A DNA stretch of 64,000 nucleotides from Lathyrus oleraceus (lineage: Eukaryota; Streptophyta; Magnoliopsida; Fabales; Fabaceae). Every line of letters starts with the position of its first letter. Position 1 is the stretch's first letter. The notes beneath the pieces are model-generated. The model searched no databases. It worked only from the letters and a program-made list of their open reading frames with translations, and was not told the DNA's origin. Positions 12,164-23,716 of this stretch are shown piece after piece. Location of the stretch: assembly GCF_024323335.1 (NCBI RefSeq), contig NC_066584.1, positions 272,467,618 through 272,531,617 of the forward strand, written 5' to 3'. A program made the translations under genes and the position numbers.

Positions 12164-12750
12164 TGTTGGGTTTGGGTTCTCTTCCTATGTGGAGAAATGC
12201 TCAAATATGATTATATTATTTATCATATTTAAGTGGGGAGGATCAACTTAGGGTTGAGAGAGATAGAGAGAAATAAGGATTTCAAAGAGAGAAAAGATGA
12301 GAGAAGTTTATTCCCATTTTTCTACAACCAGTCTCACTAAATCGACGATCTCCGATTTGTTAGTCGTCGGATCGAGCTCAAATTTGGAGGGCAGGTTTGC
12401 AATTCCTGTATCTAACATTTGACCGTTCAAATTTTCAAAACAATGTTTGATCCGAGAGATATCTTTTTCACACTGAAGCTGCAGATTTGGATAATTTTTC
12501 AGCTTTTTTATTCTTATTTGTAAGCTAGTTTATTTTGTAATTGTGGTTGTTGACAATAACTTGTGAATCACTTTAAGACTTTATTGTACCCTTAATTGAT
12601 TATAGTGGAGTTATTTCTTTGGTTTGTACGACTCGTGATTTTTACTCTCATATTGAGGGGGGTTTCACGTTAAAGTATCGGTATTCTTTTATGTCTTTAT
12701 TTGTTCGATTTGCCATCTTATATTTATTGTTGATACTTAAGATTCCAACA
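12164..12750 (+). repeat. 3' LTR of the truncated copia element
   Basis: A purine-rich tract (GAGAGGGAA, 12152-12160) is followed by TGTTGGGTTTGGG at 12164. The unit ends in TTCCAACA at 12750, giving 587 bp with TG...CA ends. It sits 17 bp after the RNase H stop, where a 3' LTR belongs. Confidence 0.75.
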
Positions 12751-13520
12751 AATGTGAGAAATTTTATATCCGTGACGTATTTGTCTATTATTGTATCTTA
12801 ATTTTCCATTAAATTGATGTATATATGGAAGAGAGTACCATTGTAAGTTGAGAACCTTCAATTTTAATATGTTAATAATGTATTTATTTTAATATAAAGT
12901 AGTTTAATATATCAATATGTTAGTATAACACTGAATATCTAAATCACTGTTATTTTACTTTACCTTTTCAAAATCAGCGCACATTTTGTGTTAGTAAAAA
13001 CTAATGTGAACATTTTACTATCTTTTTCAATTCTTTACATTTTGTCTCATGAAAATTGAGCTAACTTGGCAACTTATTTCATAACATATAAGTTGGTCTA
13101 CGTGAAGTGGCGAATCAATATTTAAATTTGGACATATTTTGTGTTGGAAACACAAGAACTGATAAAAAAAATTGAATCATAAATCAGTCCCAAAGAAAGT
13201 TTGGACCATAGAACAAGATGCTATGGAACTTTTATTCTTTAATTTGTTACCAAACCTAAGTTCTTTTAATGTTTGGACAATCCTAACCGTCATTCGCCTG
13301 AATATTAGGTTTGAATGACAAAAAGTATAGTACAATAAAAGTACTAGCTAAGTATTTTCTATTAAATGAGTTTGGTTAAATGACTATAGTTAGAGAGGAC
13401 CATTTTCGTAAGAGGTGAAATGTGAACCCTTCTATTGATGTTTCACCAATATTTTAAAATGACAAATTTGTTAGAAGATATAATTCAGTGTTTTTAGAAA
13501 AGTTGTATTCTACGTAATTG
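12751..13520. other. No gene recognised; AT-rich
   Basis: AT-rich intergenic sequence between two copia fragments. I see no coding frame, inverted ends or RNA gene. Confidence 0.5.
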
Positions 13521-13548
13521 TGTTAGTCGAATACAGTATGTGTCGAAG

Positions 13549-13648
13549 TGTGCAAGCAAGTATTTGACATAGTCGAACACTACAATAGTGAATTGTATTG
13601 TGCAAGCAAGTATTTGACATAGTCGAACACTACAGAAGTGAATTGTAT
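13549..13648. repeat. Two tandem copies of a 50-bp unit
   Basis: Copies at 13549-13598 and 13599-13648 begin TGTGCAAGCAAGTATTTG and differ at about two positions. They lie inside the copia LTR and probably arose by local duplication. Confidence 0.9.
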
Positions 13649-13831
13649 TTTGGTTGTCTACACATACCGGTAACTTTGTAAATCAAAATACAACAATTTT
13701 ATTTCAATAAATTCTTTTTTTTCACGATATAATTTCTCTCTCTTATTCTCTCTTCTTCATCATTTTTGAAAATCCTAATTGTTCTAACAAATTGATTTCA
13801 ACGAGTCCGATTACGATTCAGAGAGAATATA

Positions 13832-14560
13832 TAATGGCAAACGGTAATACAACATCAACGCAATTTTTATTGAATCTACTGATTTTTAAAAGGGAAAACC
13901 ATAAGAGGTGGGTTGCACAAACGAATAAAATCGTGAATGACGTAGTACCTGCATTGAAAGCAAATTCAAATGATGTTCAGAAGACTACGCACAAGGAACA
14001 AATGAGAAAATGAAAAAACTATTTTCTTGATTCACCGGTGTGTGGATCCTAACGTGTTTAAGAAGATCATTGAAGAAGAAACATCCAAAGAAGTGTGGGA
14101 CAAGCTAAAGAACTTGTACAGCGAAGATGGAAAATTGAAGATGATAAAATTGTAGGCGCTGAGAAAGTTGTTTTAGATAACACAGATGAAAAAAAATTCA
14201 TTAGAAACTCATGAGATAAGGCTGAAGTAGAGAGACTCAAAAAGGGAAAAATGTGGTTGAATAGGCATTGCAAGGAAAATTCATCAAGAAATATGAAAAA
14301 GAAAAGACGAAGCAGAGAAAGAATCTTACAAATGATGAAAATTCAAGCAATAATTCAAATAATCACTCTGATTTAACTAAGAAAGTCATCGATCGAAGAT
14401 GCAACCATGGAAGTTGTTTTTACAAGCTTTCAGACCGACTAAAAGATTTCTAATTTTGAATTGGGGATGTTGTATCGACTTCAGGGCAGGCTCTGTTGTC
14501 AATAGAGAAACGCAAGACCAAGAAATTGTGAAAGACTCCATTGAAGAGGGATTGAGAAGA
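13832..14560 (+). pseudogene. Copia gag relic
   Basis: The frame opens with MANGNTTSTQFLLNLL and KRENHKRWV, the N-terminus of a UBN2/gag-type copia capsid protein. It then keeps KKIIEEETSKEVWDKLKNLY-like sequence near 14060-14120 in another frame. A deletion after RWVAQ removes part of the core, and stops follow at 14011 and 14154. A lysine/asparagine-rich segment ends the readable part. No pol domain follows. Confidence 0.65.
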
Positions 14561-14620
14561 AGCCAAAACTAGAGTTTTGCTATTTTCAAATGATCAAGAA
14601 GCGCCAGAGTTTTGTTATCA

Positions 14621-15177
14621 TAACACTGATGTCCCTTAATGATTATCATAACACTAAATTAAACTTAAAATAATTAATTTTAAAATTACTTAATATATTA
14701 CTTTTAAACTTACTCCCATGTTTGTTTTGTTATTCTTTTATTAATACTTCAAATTCACCATGATGAATTTCTATTCATTCACTTTATTAACAACTTTAAA
14801 TTACAAACCACTTTTCTTTTGTTATTTGATACACAACTTGATTCTTAAATTATTTTGAAATTTGTATCTGATATATTAGTTTATAATTTTGTTATGCCCC
14901 TTAATTTCTTCTTTAAAATGAAATTTTAATTGACAATACATTACATTGTTCTTAATAAAATTTAAATCATAATTCAGAAACAATGGTTCACAATAAAATT
15001 TAATTCTCAATTCAAAAAAAATTATACCAACCATCATTAAAAAGAAGATACAGTGCAAATGGCAAATAAATGTCATGTTTGTTTTCACAGTAGCAGGACA
15101 ACAAGCATGCAGCAAATGCAAAGCAATAGTTCATAGCTTCCAAAAATTAAGTCATTTTGCATCAGCTTGTCATCATA
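14621..15177. other. No gene recognised; AT-rich
   Basis: AT-rich sequence downstream of the LFR gene. No coding frame, RNA gene or transposon end was recognised. Confidence 0.5.
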
Positions 15178-15363
15178 CAACTTCATTACATTCATTATGG
15201 TACAATCATACAGCATAACATAATATACATTTTGAAACTTCTAATGAAATCAGATATTAAAGAGCTATTCAAGTTGTGAAACTAGGGCTATATATATATA
15301 TATATCACTGATCACTAATTGCAGATGCATCAAATCAAAGATCTACACTTACATGGATAGAAG
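15178..15363 (-). other. LFR: Probable 3' untranslated region of LFR
   Basis: Sequence following the LFR stop on the minus strand. It contains a (TA)n run of about 16 bp at 15289-15305 and AATGAA-type near-upstream elements around 15180-15200 that could serve as polyadenylation signals. The true cleavage site is not determinable here. Confidence 0.45.
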
Positions 15364-18300
15364 TTACATGCCCCAGATGCCACGAGCTGTTGCCACTTTG
15401 TTACTTGGTCGAGATGTTAGTTCATACAATATCCTCGCAAACGTGTCAGAATATTTGCTATCTGTGAAAAGTATCTCAGAAAAAGCATTCTCATAGGCTA
15501 GCAACAAAATTCTGTTTTGTGGCTCAGAAACAAGACTCTCTAATATCATGGCAGCTTTCCGGCAAACTTCTGGAACAGGATGTGGTGTCTTAATTACTTT
15601 GAGCAATCGATCTATTGCCCTGAGTTTGAGGAATTCTAATCAGTTTCTGTTATTGTGCATTTTCAAATTTCTTTGCAAATTTTAGAGAAAATTGTCATAT
15701 CATATGATTATAACTATTCACAGATGCACAAATAATATATATTGTTTTATTTTAAGGGGAAAAAACAAACAAAATAAGTAGATTACCATCGCTCACTAGC
15801 AATCTTCAACCTGCAATCCATATTAACTTCAGCAAGGTTATAGAGTGCACCTATAGCAGCTGCCTGAGCATCAATTGCCGGTAAGCTGATAAGGTCAATC
15901 AAACGTTTGTGTATCTGCAGTAATCAATTGATGATGATTATCTTTGCAGCATAAGCTTAAATATTTTTTTCATCCAAAAACATATATCATTTTTTGCTTT
16001 TACTCACTAATAAATTTCGTTATTTGTCCTTACAAATATACAATTTTTGCTTTTGGAAGTTGTTTTGTTTATAAATAATAATCGTCTGTTTTGAAATGAG
16101 TCACAATATCATATCAACCATATGAATTTTGTCCATATATGATTCATATTTCATTAAAATAAAGATGGACCAAAGATTACAAACAAGAACAAAACTTTAA
16201 CATGAACAAACATTATAGCGAAAGAAAGAAAAAACAAAATAATAAGAATCATCCAAAAGCAAAAAAATATATGTTTCACAAACTAAAAAACAAACAAACG
16301 GTGATAAATTTGCAGAGACAAAAAACATAGAACATGTTTAAACTAACAAATTAACAACGTAAAACATGCATAAAAAGAAGTAGTGCCTGTGGAAAAAATG
16401 ATAGCAAGAAAGGTTCGTTGTCAGGATTAATGATCAATCGGCCAAGTAACTCAGCAGCAGCACAATGCCAGGCTTTGACAGGAGAATTCAATATCCCCAT
16501 GATGGCCTGAACTGCGCGTTTCTCTCTGTAAGTAATACAGCCATTTATCAATCAGTTATAGAGAAATACAATGGAATGCAAGAACATTGAAGGTAGAATA
16601 ATGACTTACGTTATTTTAATAAATGAAGGCTTGGACGAACTAAATATTCGAAGATCCATTAATGGAGCCAAGTTAACAATTGTCTCTAGAGCATTTGTGA
16701 CGAGTTCTTCATCCTCTATCAATATTACGAAAGACAGTTTATAGCAAAACCCAATACAAACTTTTAATGATGTGGCAGTGCATGATAGGATGGTAGTAAT
16801 GAGAAAGAAAAACGTCATAACTCAACACGATATTTAGAAAGCTTTAAACGGTGTTGGATGTGTACAAGACTAGATGAGATAGAATTACTAATGACAATAT
16901 TAGAGAGAGTTGGGGTAGCATCTCTTGTAGAAAAGATGGTGGAAGCTCGGCTTAGGTGCTTTGGGCATGTGAAGAGAAGCCATATAGAATATGTACTTAA
17001 AAGTATAGATCAGATGGAGGATAGTCAAATCACAGAAGGTAGAAGGAGACATGAAAGGTAGAGGAAGATGTTAGAAAAACTGTAAGAGAAACGATTAAAA
17101 AAGACCTAGCAATTAAATAGTTGGATATAGATGTAATATATGACAGAACATTATGGCACTGTTCGATCTATGTAGTCAATCCTACTAAGTGGGATAAAGC
17201 ATGGTTGTTGTTGGTGCATGTACCTATCTAAGACTGATAACTCAACTATAGTTTTATAGGGATCAAATTTCAATTAGAACAAAAATATGGACTAAAACAA
17301 AAAAGAATACTCAATGGTAGGGACCAAAGCCCAACTCGGTGGAAACAATAAAAACGAATACAAACCAAAACATATTATAGCTTAAACCATGAAGGTACTG
17401 TTACCATTGTAATTTGTAACCATCAATCATTTGTGCAAAACTAAAAATGAACAAGTTATATTCGACTAGCAAAAACTCTCACCTATTGTATGATCTTCGA
17501 TGCATTGGAAGGCTGTTTCCATACAATGACGATTTTGGGCCATTATAACTTCATTATCTGGCATGAAAGAGAAGTTCCTAATGATATTTGAAGCAGCAAC
17601 AGCACATTGCTGTTTTTCTGCTCGCCCTTCGTCATCTAAGTTAAATAGACCCTCTTCATCAAACCGCAACTCTGAAAAGCGAGTTTTTGTTGTGCCATTC
17701 TGCTGTGTTGATTCTGTACTGGCAGATCCAGATCCTAGACTGCATATTTAAGAGCAATATCCTACAATGTGACTTATTCTCTCTACCAGCTTCACATTTT
17801 CAAAATGAAAAGATAAAACCAATTGAAATTTGGACAGCCAAAAACAAAGGCAACATTTAAGGACATGTTTACCTAGGCCGCTGGAGAGCACCAGTAGAGC
17901 CCAATGCCTGATACCCATTTCCAAATCCAGTTGCAACAGAATTTGCACCTAATGACCTGACCCTCGATATCCTAACTAGATCCTTCGGGAGTGCTATGTC
18001 ACGCCAGTCATCAATCTGTTTTGGTTTACAACATGACAGAGTATTAAAGACGGTAATTATTTTGACAATAAAAGGAGAAAGAACATCTACAAATCTTCTT
18101 TGAATATTTTTACACTAATAGAATATAAGAAAATGTATCTTTGATATTATATTAGAATATATTAGTTTATTTCCAAAGATCAGTTTATAATCTTAGATTA
18201 TCTATATTACTGTACTTGTTACTATTATGATTTGTTTCTGACTTCCCAATTTATTTAGAATTCAATCTATGCATCAAGCTATTATTAAGTCATTATCAGT

Positions 18301-21300
18301 AATATTTTCTTCGTTATTGTCTAAAATTATAAATAGGGATTACAATTTAGTCTTTCGTATCAAGCTATTATAAAGTTATTATCAATAACATGTTCAAACT
18401 CAAGATCTCACTTAAGATCGTTTGAGAGTAGAAAAATAGTAAACCATGGGAACGTAATACAGATAGTAAGATCCCATCAAGGAAGACAAAATTATATTAT
18501 AAATAAGAAAAATAATTAACACTACCAAGTTATATAATAAAATATTATGTACATAAATAACCAATATTGACTATTAATTATATCAGTGTAAGATTTAGAG
18601 AAAGTTAGCTTAACACTAGTTTAGTCTCAAGACTGACAACTGTCAGCTTGAGTGTAATCTTGACCTGGTGTAGCAGGTCATGCAGTTACTATATAAAGTA
18701 ATGCATGCTGTCAATTGTAACTAATCTTTCAAAAATCAAAAGTTAGTTATATTCTGAAATGAGAACTCTAACTAACCTCTCTAACTAATCTAACATGGTA
18801 TCAGATTGCTAGATCACGATCTAGGACCTGACCATGGCTGACCCACCGCAACCGTCGCAGTGGCAGACGGCTTCCGCTCATGTCTCCACCGCACGTACAC
18901 TGGTGCTGTCGAATTCCTGTGAAGAAACCAGTCACCTCCAGTTTTGGCTCAAACTCACACAAAAACTGGATGAGAAGAACTTTTATCTATGGCACCAGCA
19001 GATTGAACCGTATATAATTGCTCATAATCTCACTGATTTTGTTGTTTGTGCTCGAATTCCTCAGCAATTCGTGGATAATGATGCTCGAATTTCAGGTAAT
19101 GTTAATCCTGAATATTCGCGTTGGCTGCAGAAAGATCAAATGCTGCTTTCCTAGCTTCAATCTACACTTTTGAACGAAATTCTCTCGTGTATTCTTGGTT
19201 GTACTCATGCACATCAGCTTTAGGATCGCCTGTTCAATTACTTTCAAAGATAGACTTGTGCGCGCGCCATACAACTTCGTGTTGAACTTCGTACCCAACT
19301 CTTGAAAACTCAACGGTTCAGGAATATTTGTTCAAAATTCGCATTATTGTGGACTCGTTAGCTTCAATTGATGATCCAGTTCCTGTTTCTCATCATATTG
19401 ATGTTATTCTTGAAGGCTTACCATCGGATTTTGCTTCAGTTGTTTCGGTTGTTGAAAGTAAGTTTGGACTAATGGACTTAGATGAGGTTAAATATATAAG
19501 AAAAGCATATGAATCTAAACATGGTTGAGAGCCAAGTCCTAACATAACCTCTAGATGAGGGAGTCACAACAAGAGACTAACAAGTTCTTCATGGTGGGAA
19601 AGCTAGGCTTCGTGTGAATTTGGTTTTGTGCGGATTCGAAAACCTTGTGACAGCAGTGAAGGACTAATGCGTACACATGTATCAAGAGCAATTTGACCTC
19701 AGAAATTGCAGACTGTGCTCTATTGTGTTACCAAGGAAGATTTTGATTTATCGACAGCTTTCTTCAATCCTTCACGTTCAGTTTTAGTAAATACCATCTA
19801 CTTCCTTGTTCAAATGATCAAACATAACTTGAGCATAGAATCACATCTCAACAGTTGCTTGCATGGTTGTCAAAATCACGATCTAAATCATAAAATCTTA
19901 AGATTTTACGATCTCACTCACCTCCAACGATCCAGATCTTAAGTAGAATCGTGTGTTGTAGCTAAATTGTGAAGAAAAAAAATCCGTAAAACCATTGATT
20001 GTGAGCGATCTTAGCCAGTTCCGACCATGATCGGCCGTTTTAGGCCACCACCAAGATGCAGAGGCACAACAATTTCGGTTTGGTGGTGATGAGTGCATGC
20101 CTTTTGAAATGTTGAAGTTTTAGATTTAGGGTTTAGAGAATAAACATATTAGTCGTAGGGTTTGTTTTAAACTAGACTCATGATAAATCAAGTAATGGAC
20201 CAATTATGTCACTAATGTCTAACAAATGCTTCCTGTGATAAATGGTAATAAGGTATAAAAACTAATACATGTCTAAAGAATATGAAAAAAAAACATTTCC
20301 CCAAATATACACTTGCTTGCCAAAATATATAGTATTATTTTATGTTTTAGTATTATCTTACAATTTTTGTTACGATCTTGTGTTTTACGATCTAGCCGCC
20401 CCCTCTCAATCATAAAAAATAATTGGGTAGAATCTTCCGTTCTTAATTACAATCTAATGTTTTACAGTCTTACTATCCCTTCTCAATCTTACGCAAAATC
20501 CCAATCTTGACAACCTTGCTTGCCAAACAATGTATTTCTTCTCTATGAGTTTCTCCGATAGGAAAGAACTCATAAAGGACTTGCCCAATAACATGAAAGA
20601 TAATGCAGATTTGTTTCAGACTTGGGTTTTTTTATCAGACCTACAGGAAGTGAGCTAAGATACAAACAATCTCAAGTTTGATCTAAATCTATCCCATGTT
20701 GTCACAACAAAATATTTATACGATTAATGTCATCACACAATCGGTCATATTTAAATATTCAAACATCTTAACATACACAACAAAGAGAAATAAAACAGTA
20801 GAGTAAAACGAGTTTATTAGAACATACAACTTGAAGAAGTGCATCAAGCAAACCGGGGATTTTCGCCAGGGGAGTTGCATCCTTGCGCATGTCATCCTTT
20901 TCTTTAAAAGAGAGCAATGTGAGAGTATTCAATGCCCACGTCAGCTCACTCTTCAGACCACTCTGAAGAGCCAAAACAATTCTTTTATTGTTTTGATCTG
21001 CAAAAATTAAATTATTAAAATACAGTAAATTTAGAGACATTTTCAACATCATTGTGTTAACCAGAAAATTCAGACCTAAAAGGAACACTAAAGCAATTTC
21101 AAAAATCAAAACAATGGAAGGAGAAGAAGCTGTGAACTAACCGGCAAAGGCGCTATGAACGTGAAGAGAAGGGCCGAGAAGTGTTGACGGAGCAGCCGAT
21201 TCAGCAGCTGCGGCGGCGGCAGCTGCACTGTTGTTTCCGCTTCCAAAAGGACGGCCTCTCTTTGCCGGTGTTGATGATCCACCGCCGGTGGCTCCACCGG

Positions 21301-21325
21301 CTTTGCTTTGGTCTCTCTTCTGCAT
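15364..21325 (-). CDS. LFR: LFR, armadillo-repeat subunit of SWI/SNF chromatin remodelling complex
   Basis: Exons on the minus strand are 21142-21325, 20828-20997, 17873-18015, 17483-17739, 16610-16715, 16387-16525, 15787-15914 and 15364-15619. They join in phase into 1383 nt (460 residues plus TAA). The N-terminus has an AT-hook-like KRGRPFGSG (residues 22-30) and an eight-alanine run (34-41). The rest is armadillo-type helical repeats, for example ELVTNALETIVNLAPLMDL, AWHCAAAELLGRLIINPDN and ending ARGIWGM. This is the plant LFR family; in Arabidopsis LFR is a nuclear SWI/SNF subunit needed for leaf and flower development. I start at 21325 (MQKR) because homologues begin there; an in-frame ATG at 21346 is possible. 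No stop or frameshift interrupts the model. Introns 2 and 4 hold mobile elements; intron 6 is GC-AG. All other introns are GT-AG. Confidence 0.95.
15915..16386 (-). other. LFR intron 6 with GC-AG splice sites
   Basis: The upstream exon ends CCACAG at 16387 and the intron begins GCACTA at 16386. The acceptor is CTGCAG at 15915. This is the only junction that keeps the conserved sequence and phase 0. A GT donor at this position is absent, so the non-canonical GC donor, known for a small minority of plant introns, is inferred. Confidence 0.75.
16855..17215 (+). mobile_element. LINE 3' fragment in LFR intron 4
   Basis: Antisense to LFR, the plus strand reads as the C-terminal end of a plant LINE polymerase: EKMVEARLRCFGHVKRS, DQMEDSQITEGRRRHER, then WDKAWLLL-like codons ending in a TTGTTGTTG tail near 17207. 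Stops interrupt the frame. It is 5'-truncated, as LINE insertions usually are. Confidence 0.75.
18016..18586. other. LFR intron 2, distal part; possible LTR remnant
   Basis: AT-rich. A stretch with TATAAATAGG near 18328 followed by a leader resembles part of a copia LTR, but I cannot define both ends. Confidence 0.35.
18587..18795 (+). repeat. Copia LTR in LFR intron 2
   Basis: TG...CA ends, 209 bp, with TATATAAAG at 18691-18699 as a TATA-like element. The related 3' LTR at 63027-63238 is of nearly the same length. Confidence 0.75.
18834..19527 (+). pseudogene. Copia gag relic
   Basis: Starts ATGGCTGACCCACCGCAACC. The capsid-like core of the UBN2 type is visible: KLTQKLDEKNFYLWHQQIEPY, AHNLTDFVV and, in a later frame, DVILEGLPSDFASVVSVVESK. 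A TAG at 19152 and a frame change near 19300 break it. Codon use is richer in GC at the start than in the surrounding intron. Pol is absent downstream. Confidence 0.75.
19863..20515. mobile_element. MITE inside LFR intron 2 (hAT-like)
   Basis: The ends are imperfect inverted repeats: GGTTGTCAAAATCACGAT at 19865 and, on the other strand, GGTTGTCAAGATTGGGAT ending at 20515. The 8-bp direct repeat TTGCTTGC flanks both sides (19855-19862, 20516-20523). The 653-bp unit has no coding capacity. An 8-bp duplication suggests a hAT-type transposase supplied in trans. Confidence 0.75.
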
Positions 21326-21392
21326 TTCTCTTTTTAGGGATTTCAATTTGATTTTACAGTTTGATATGCAATTTCAATTTTTTTATCTTTGT

Positions 21393-21417
21393 TGGGCCTA
21401 TTGGATCGTATTGGGCC
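21393..21417 (-). promoter_or_regulatory. Two site II (TGGGCC) motifs upstream of LFR
   Basis: TGGGCC occurs at 21393-21398 and 21412-21417, about 70 and 90 bp before the LFR start codon. Site II elements (TGGGCY) are known TCP-factor targets common in housekeeping and growth-related plant genes. Position and pairing fit a core promoter; function is inferred. Confidence 0.55.
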
Positions 21418-21900
21418 ACGTAAAATTAAGAATGGTTTTGGAGAGCTACTTTTAACACGGTAATATCTTGAAGGGATTGCTCATTAGACCCTTACATTTG
21501 CATACCACATTCTTGAAAATCTAAAATTGTTCTTCATGTGTTTGGAGATGTATCTTTGCATGCATCCAAAATCACGTCAATCCTTTATTTTCTGAGTTTC
21601 ACTCCAGTTTAAAAAATTATGGTCTGAAGATGCATTTCTGTATATTATTTGGATGCATCCGGATTTGCATCTCCGATTAACCTCCTGAATCATTTCAAAA
21701 CATCACATTGTCCCAACATCATAATTTTTTTAGTCTGCATATTAAAGTAAAAGCAAAGTAAAATGAAGTTATATTAAAGTTAAATGAAAGCAAAAAGTCA
21801 TACATTAATCCAAAAAGTCAAGACCATACATAACATTTGTTCAAAAATACTAAAAAGTAATACATCCAAACATAAACTAACTATTGGATATGTCTAATCC
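21418..21900. other. LFR upstream region and left end of the Mutator-like element
   Basis: No gene. From 21540 to 21690 there are several copies of a GAGATGCATC-like motif and its inverse, matching motifs at 23850-23920 and 41610-42370. Confidence 0.5.
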
Positions 21901-23716
21901 CATGCCTCCTCCTTCGCATGTATTGCACAGTCATATCGTAATTCGGCAACCATGCATTCCACGAGGGACAACTAGGGACTGACATCCTCAAATAGTCCTG
22001 ATGTTATGGCAGCTCTACCTATCTTTACAACACGCCGACAGACCTCCATCACGCTCTTTGCCTGCTCATCCTAGACCTCAAGTACCTCCTGATTAACTGA
22101 CCTAGGTGGTCTTCTAGGAGCGTCTGACGTCATGATAAGGTGTGACACCCTATAGAACCATGTCATGTAACCCTTAGCAACAGTCAAGTGTACAAGAGTT
22201 GGCTCCCTACAATACTCCTCTGGTACCAAGTGACTCTCGAAATTATCAATTATCTCTGCAGCGGACGTCGGGAAGAGCGGACTCATGGGGAGGTCTCAAA
22301 ATGATCTGCAAGTAACCAAACTAGTGCATTGCTCGCTCGGATAGATAGGGATACATAAGAGATGACCCACATGTCAGTCATCTAGAGTATAAGAAAATGA
22401 CGTCAAATTGATGTGTATGGAGATGACCCCCGTATGGGCAAAAGTAAACGTCATCTGGTACCATACGGTTAAGAGAGACTCTAAATGACTCGACCGCACA
22501 AATCCCCTCCATATGGAACAAAAGTGGTTGTCAGTTGTCATCGTAGGCAGACGCAGCTTTCCTACAAATGGTTCGGATACAATATTAATAACAAGTATAA
22601 CAAATGAATTATGAAAATATTAGTGACGAGAAATTATCATAACAAGCATACAGCTCCATGTCATATGTTTTGTCTTCCAAAGATAACTCTCGCCCATTTT
22701 CGAGTACAGGTAGACCAAATAGGCGGGCTCTAGTTGTACTCGTGAATAAAAGTCATGTCGATGAAGTAATTAAGGTAGACCATATCGACATAGGTTGCAT
22801 GTTTATCCACAAACATGGATGTATCAACTAGGAACAAGAGGTAACACCTCAATGCGCAATATTGGTGGTATTTAACCTGGATATTATCGGCTAAGGCATC
22901 AAGGGGCCTCTGCAAATGGTGTTTATAAAGCTTTTCCAAAAAACTAAATCGTGCATGAGCACCTCTAGTGTTAGTTGCCTCCTTGGAGGCCTTACCAGGG
23001 TCAGCACCCAAATGGGTAACCATCAGATCGACCTATTCCTCTCACCATGGTCCAGAAATCTCCCCCTGATGGGAAGATGTAGGAAGCATGAAACGTCATC
23101 TAAGGTGATAGTCATCTCGCCTATAGGTAGGTGGAAAGATAACATTTATGAATTCCACCTCTCACTAAAAGCCGCCAGCACATCATGGTTTATGGTCATG
23201 TAAGCTGAAGAACAAAAATTGGCAAGCCCGGAATAGCGAATAACATCAATGAAACAAGAAGCACTAGTATGGAAGCTCCAAAATCTTCTTGTCGTAGTTA
23301 ATAAATTTCAAATAATCAGACTTTTCTAAAGAGAAAATATAACCACTAGTATGGATTTAATTAGTCTGCAACATATGTATTACAAAAGAAAAGAAATATA
23401 CCTCTCCATGTTAGACATGCCTAGCAGCGTGGACTGCAAAAAGATGAAGTGAAGAGGTATCAAATAGGCCTCTTGGGTAACTCTCTAATGGAGCATCGGG
23501 GCTGATAGCGGCTTCCTCATGGGCTTTATATACTTCAGGGTCAACATGTGCTTCAGTAACTTCAGGTTCTACTGCTTGTGAGGTCGGAGAGAGTCGGCTA
23601 CGAGAACCAGACAGGTGGGAACCACGGGGCTATGAAGAAGATGTGCCATCAAATGAGATATCAGTAACTCGTGACCTTGTGGTCCTTGCTGCGGCCTTCT
23701 GACGTTGTACCGACAT
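21900..23716 (-). pseudogene. Plant mobile domain (MAIN-like) gene relic
   Basis: On the minus strand an ATG at 23716 opens MSVQRQKAAARTTRSRVTD. After breaks, the conserved core is readable: a TLDDVSCFLHLPI-like block near 23090-23110, VTHLGADPGKASKEATNTRG at 22960-23020, then CALRCYLLFLVDTSMFVDKHA and VDMVYLNYFIDM near 22750-22860. The C-terminal GYMTWFYRVSHLIM lies near 22130-22170. This is the plant mobile domain family, which includes MAIN/MAIL1 and long-form PP7 homologues and is often carried by transposons. Several frameshifts and stops make it non-functional. Transposon cargo is more likely than a host gene, given the flanking inverted ends. Confidence 0.7.

Larger units (their letters stand above)
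9353..12750 (+). mobile_element. 5'-truncated Ty1/copia element with 3' LTR
   Basis: From left to right the fragment has a gag-pre-integrase zinc region, integrase core, RT, RNase H, purine tract and 3' LTR, which is the copia order IN-RT-RH. The 5' LTR, PBS, gag and protease are missing: recognisable homology begins only around 9400. Many stops and shifts make it non-coding. With no 5' end the target duplication cannot be tested. Confidence 0.88.
13521..14620 (+). mobile_element. Copia 5' fragment: LTR plus decayed gag
   Basis: An LTR-like unit (TGTTAG at 13521 to AACA at 13789, 269 bp) is followed by a degenerate initiator-tRNA-Met-type PBS region and then by a gag frame from ATG 13832. 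The 3' half, including pol, is missing. It is a remnant 0.7 kb downstream of the LFR 3' end. Confidence 0.6.
18587..19560 (+). mobile_element. Copia LTR plus gag fragment inside LFR intron 2
   Basis: A 209-bp LTR (TGTAAGATTTAGAG at 18587 to TAACA at 18795) is directly followed by TGGTATCAGATTGC, the initiator-tRNA-Met-type PBS of copia elements, and then by a gag frame. The same LTR and gag family occurs at 50908-63238. It is inserted antisense to LFR, between exons 2 and 3. Confidence 0.8.

Noticed and set aside
21326..21346. Upstream in-frame ATG of LFR
   Set aside because: It would add seven residues before MQKR, where known LFR proteins start. Kept as an alternative, not chosen.
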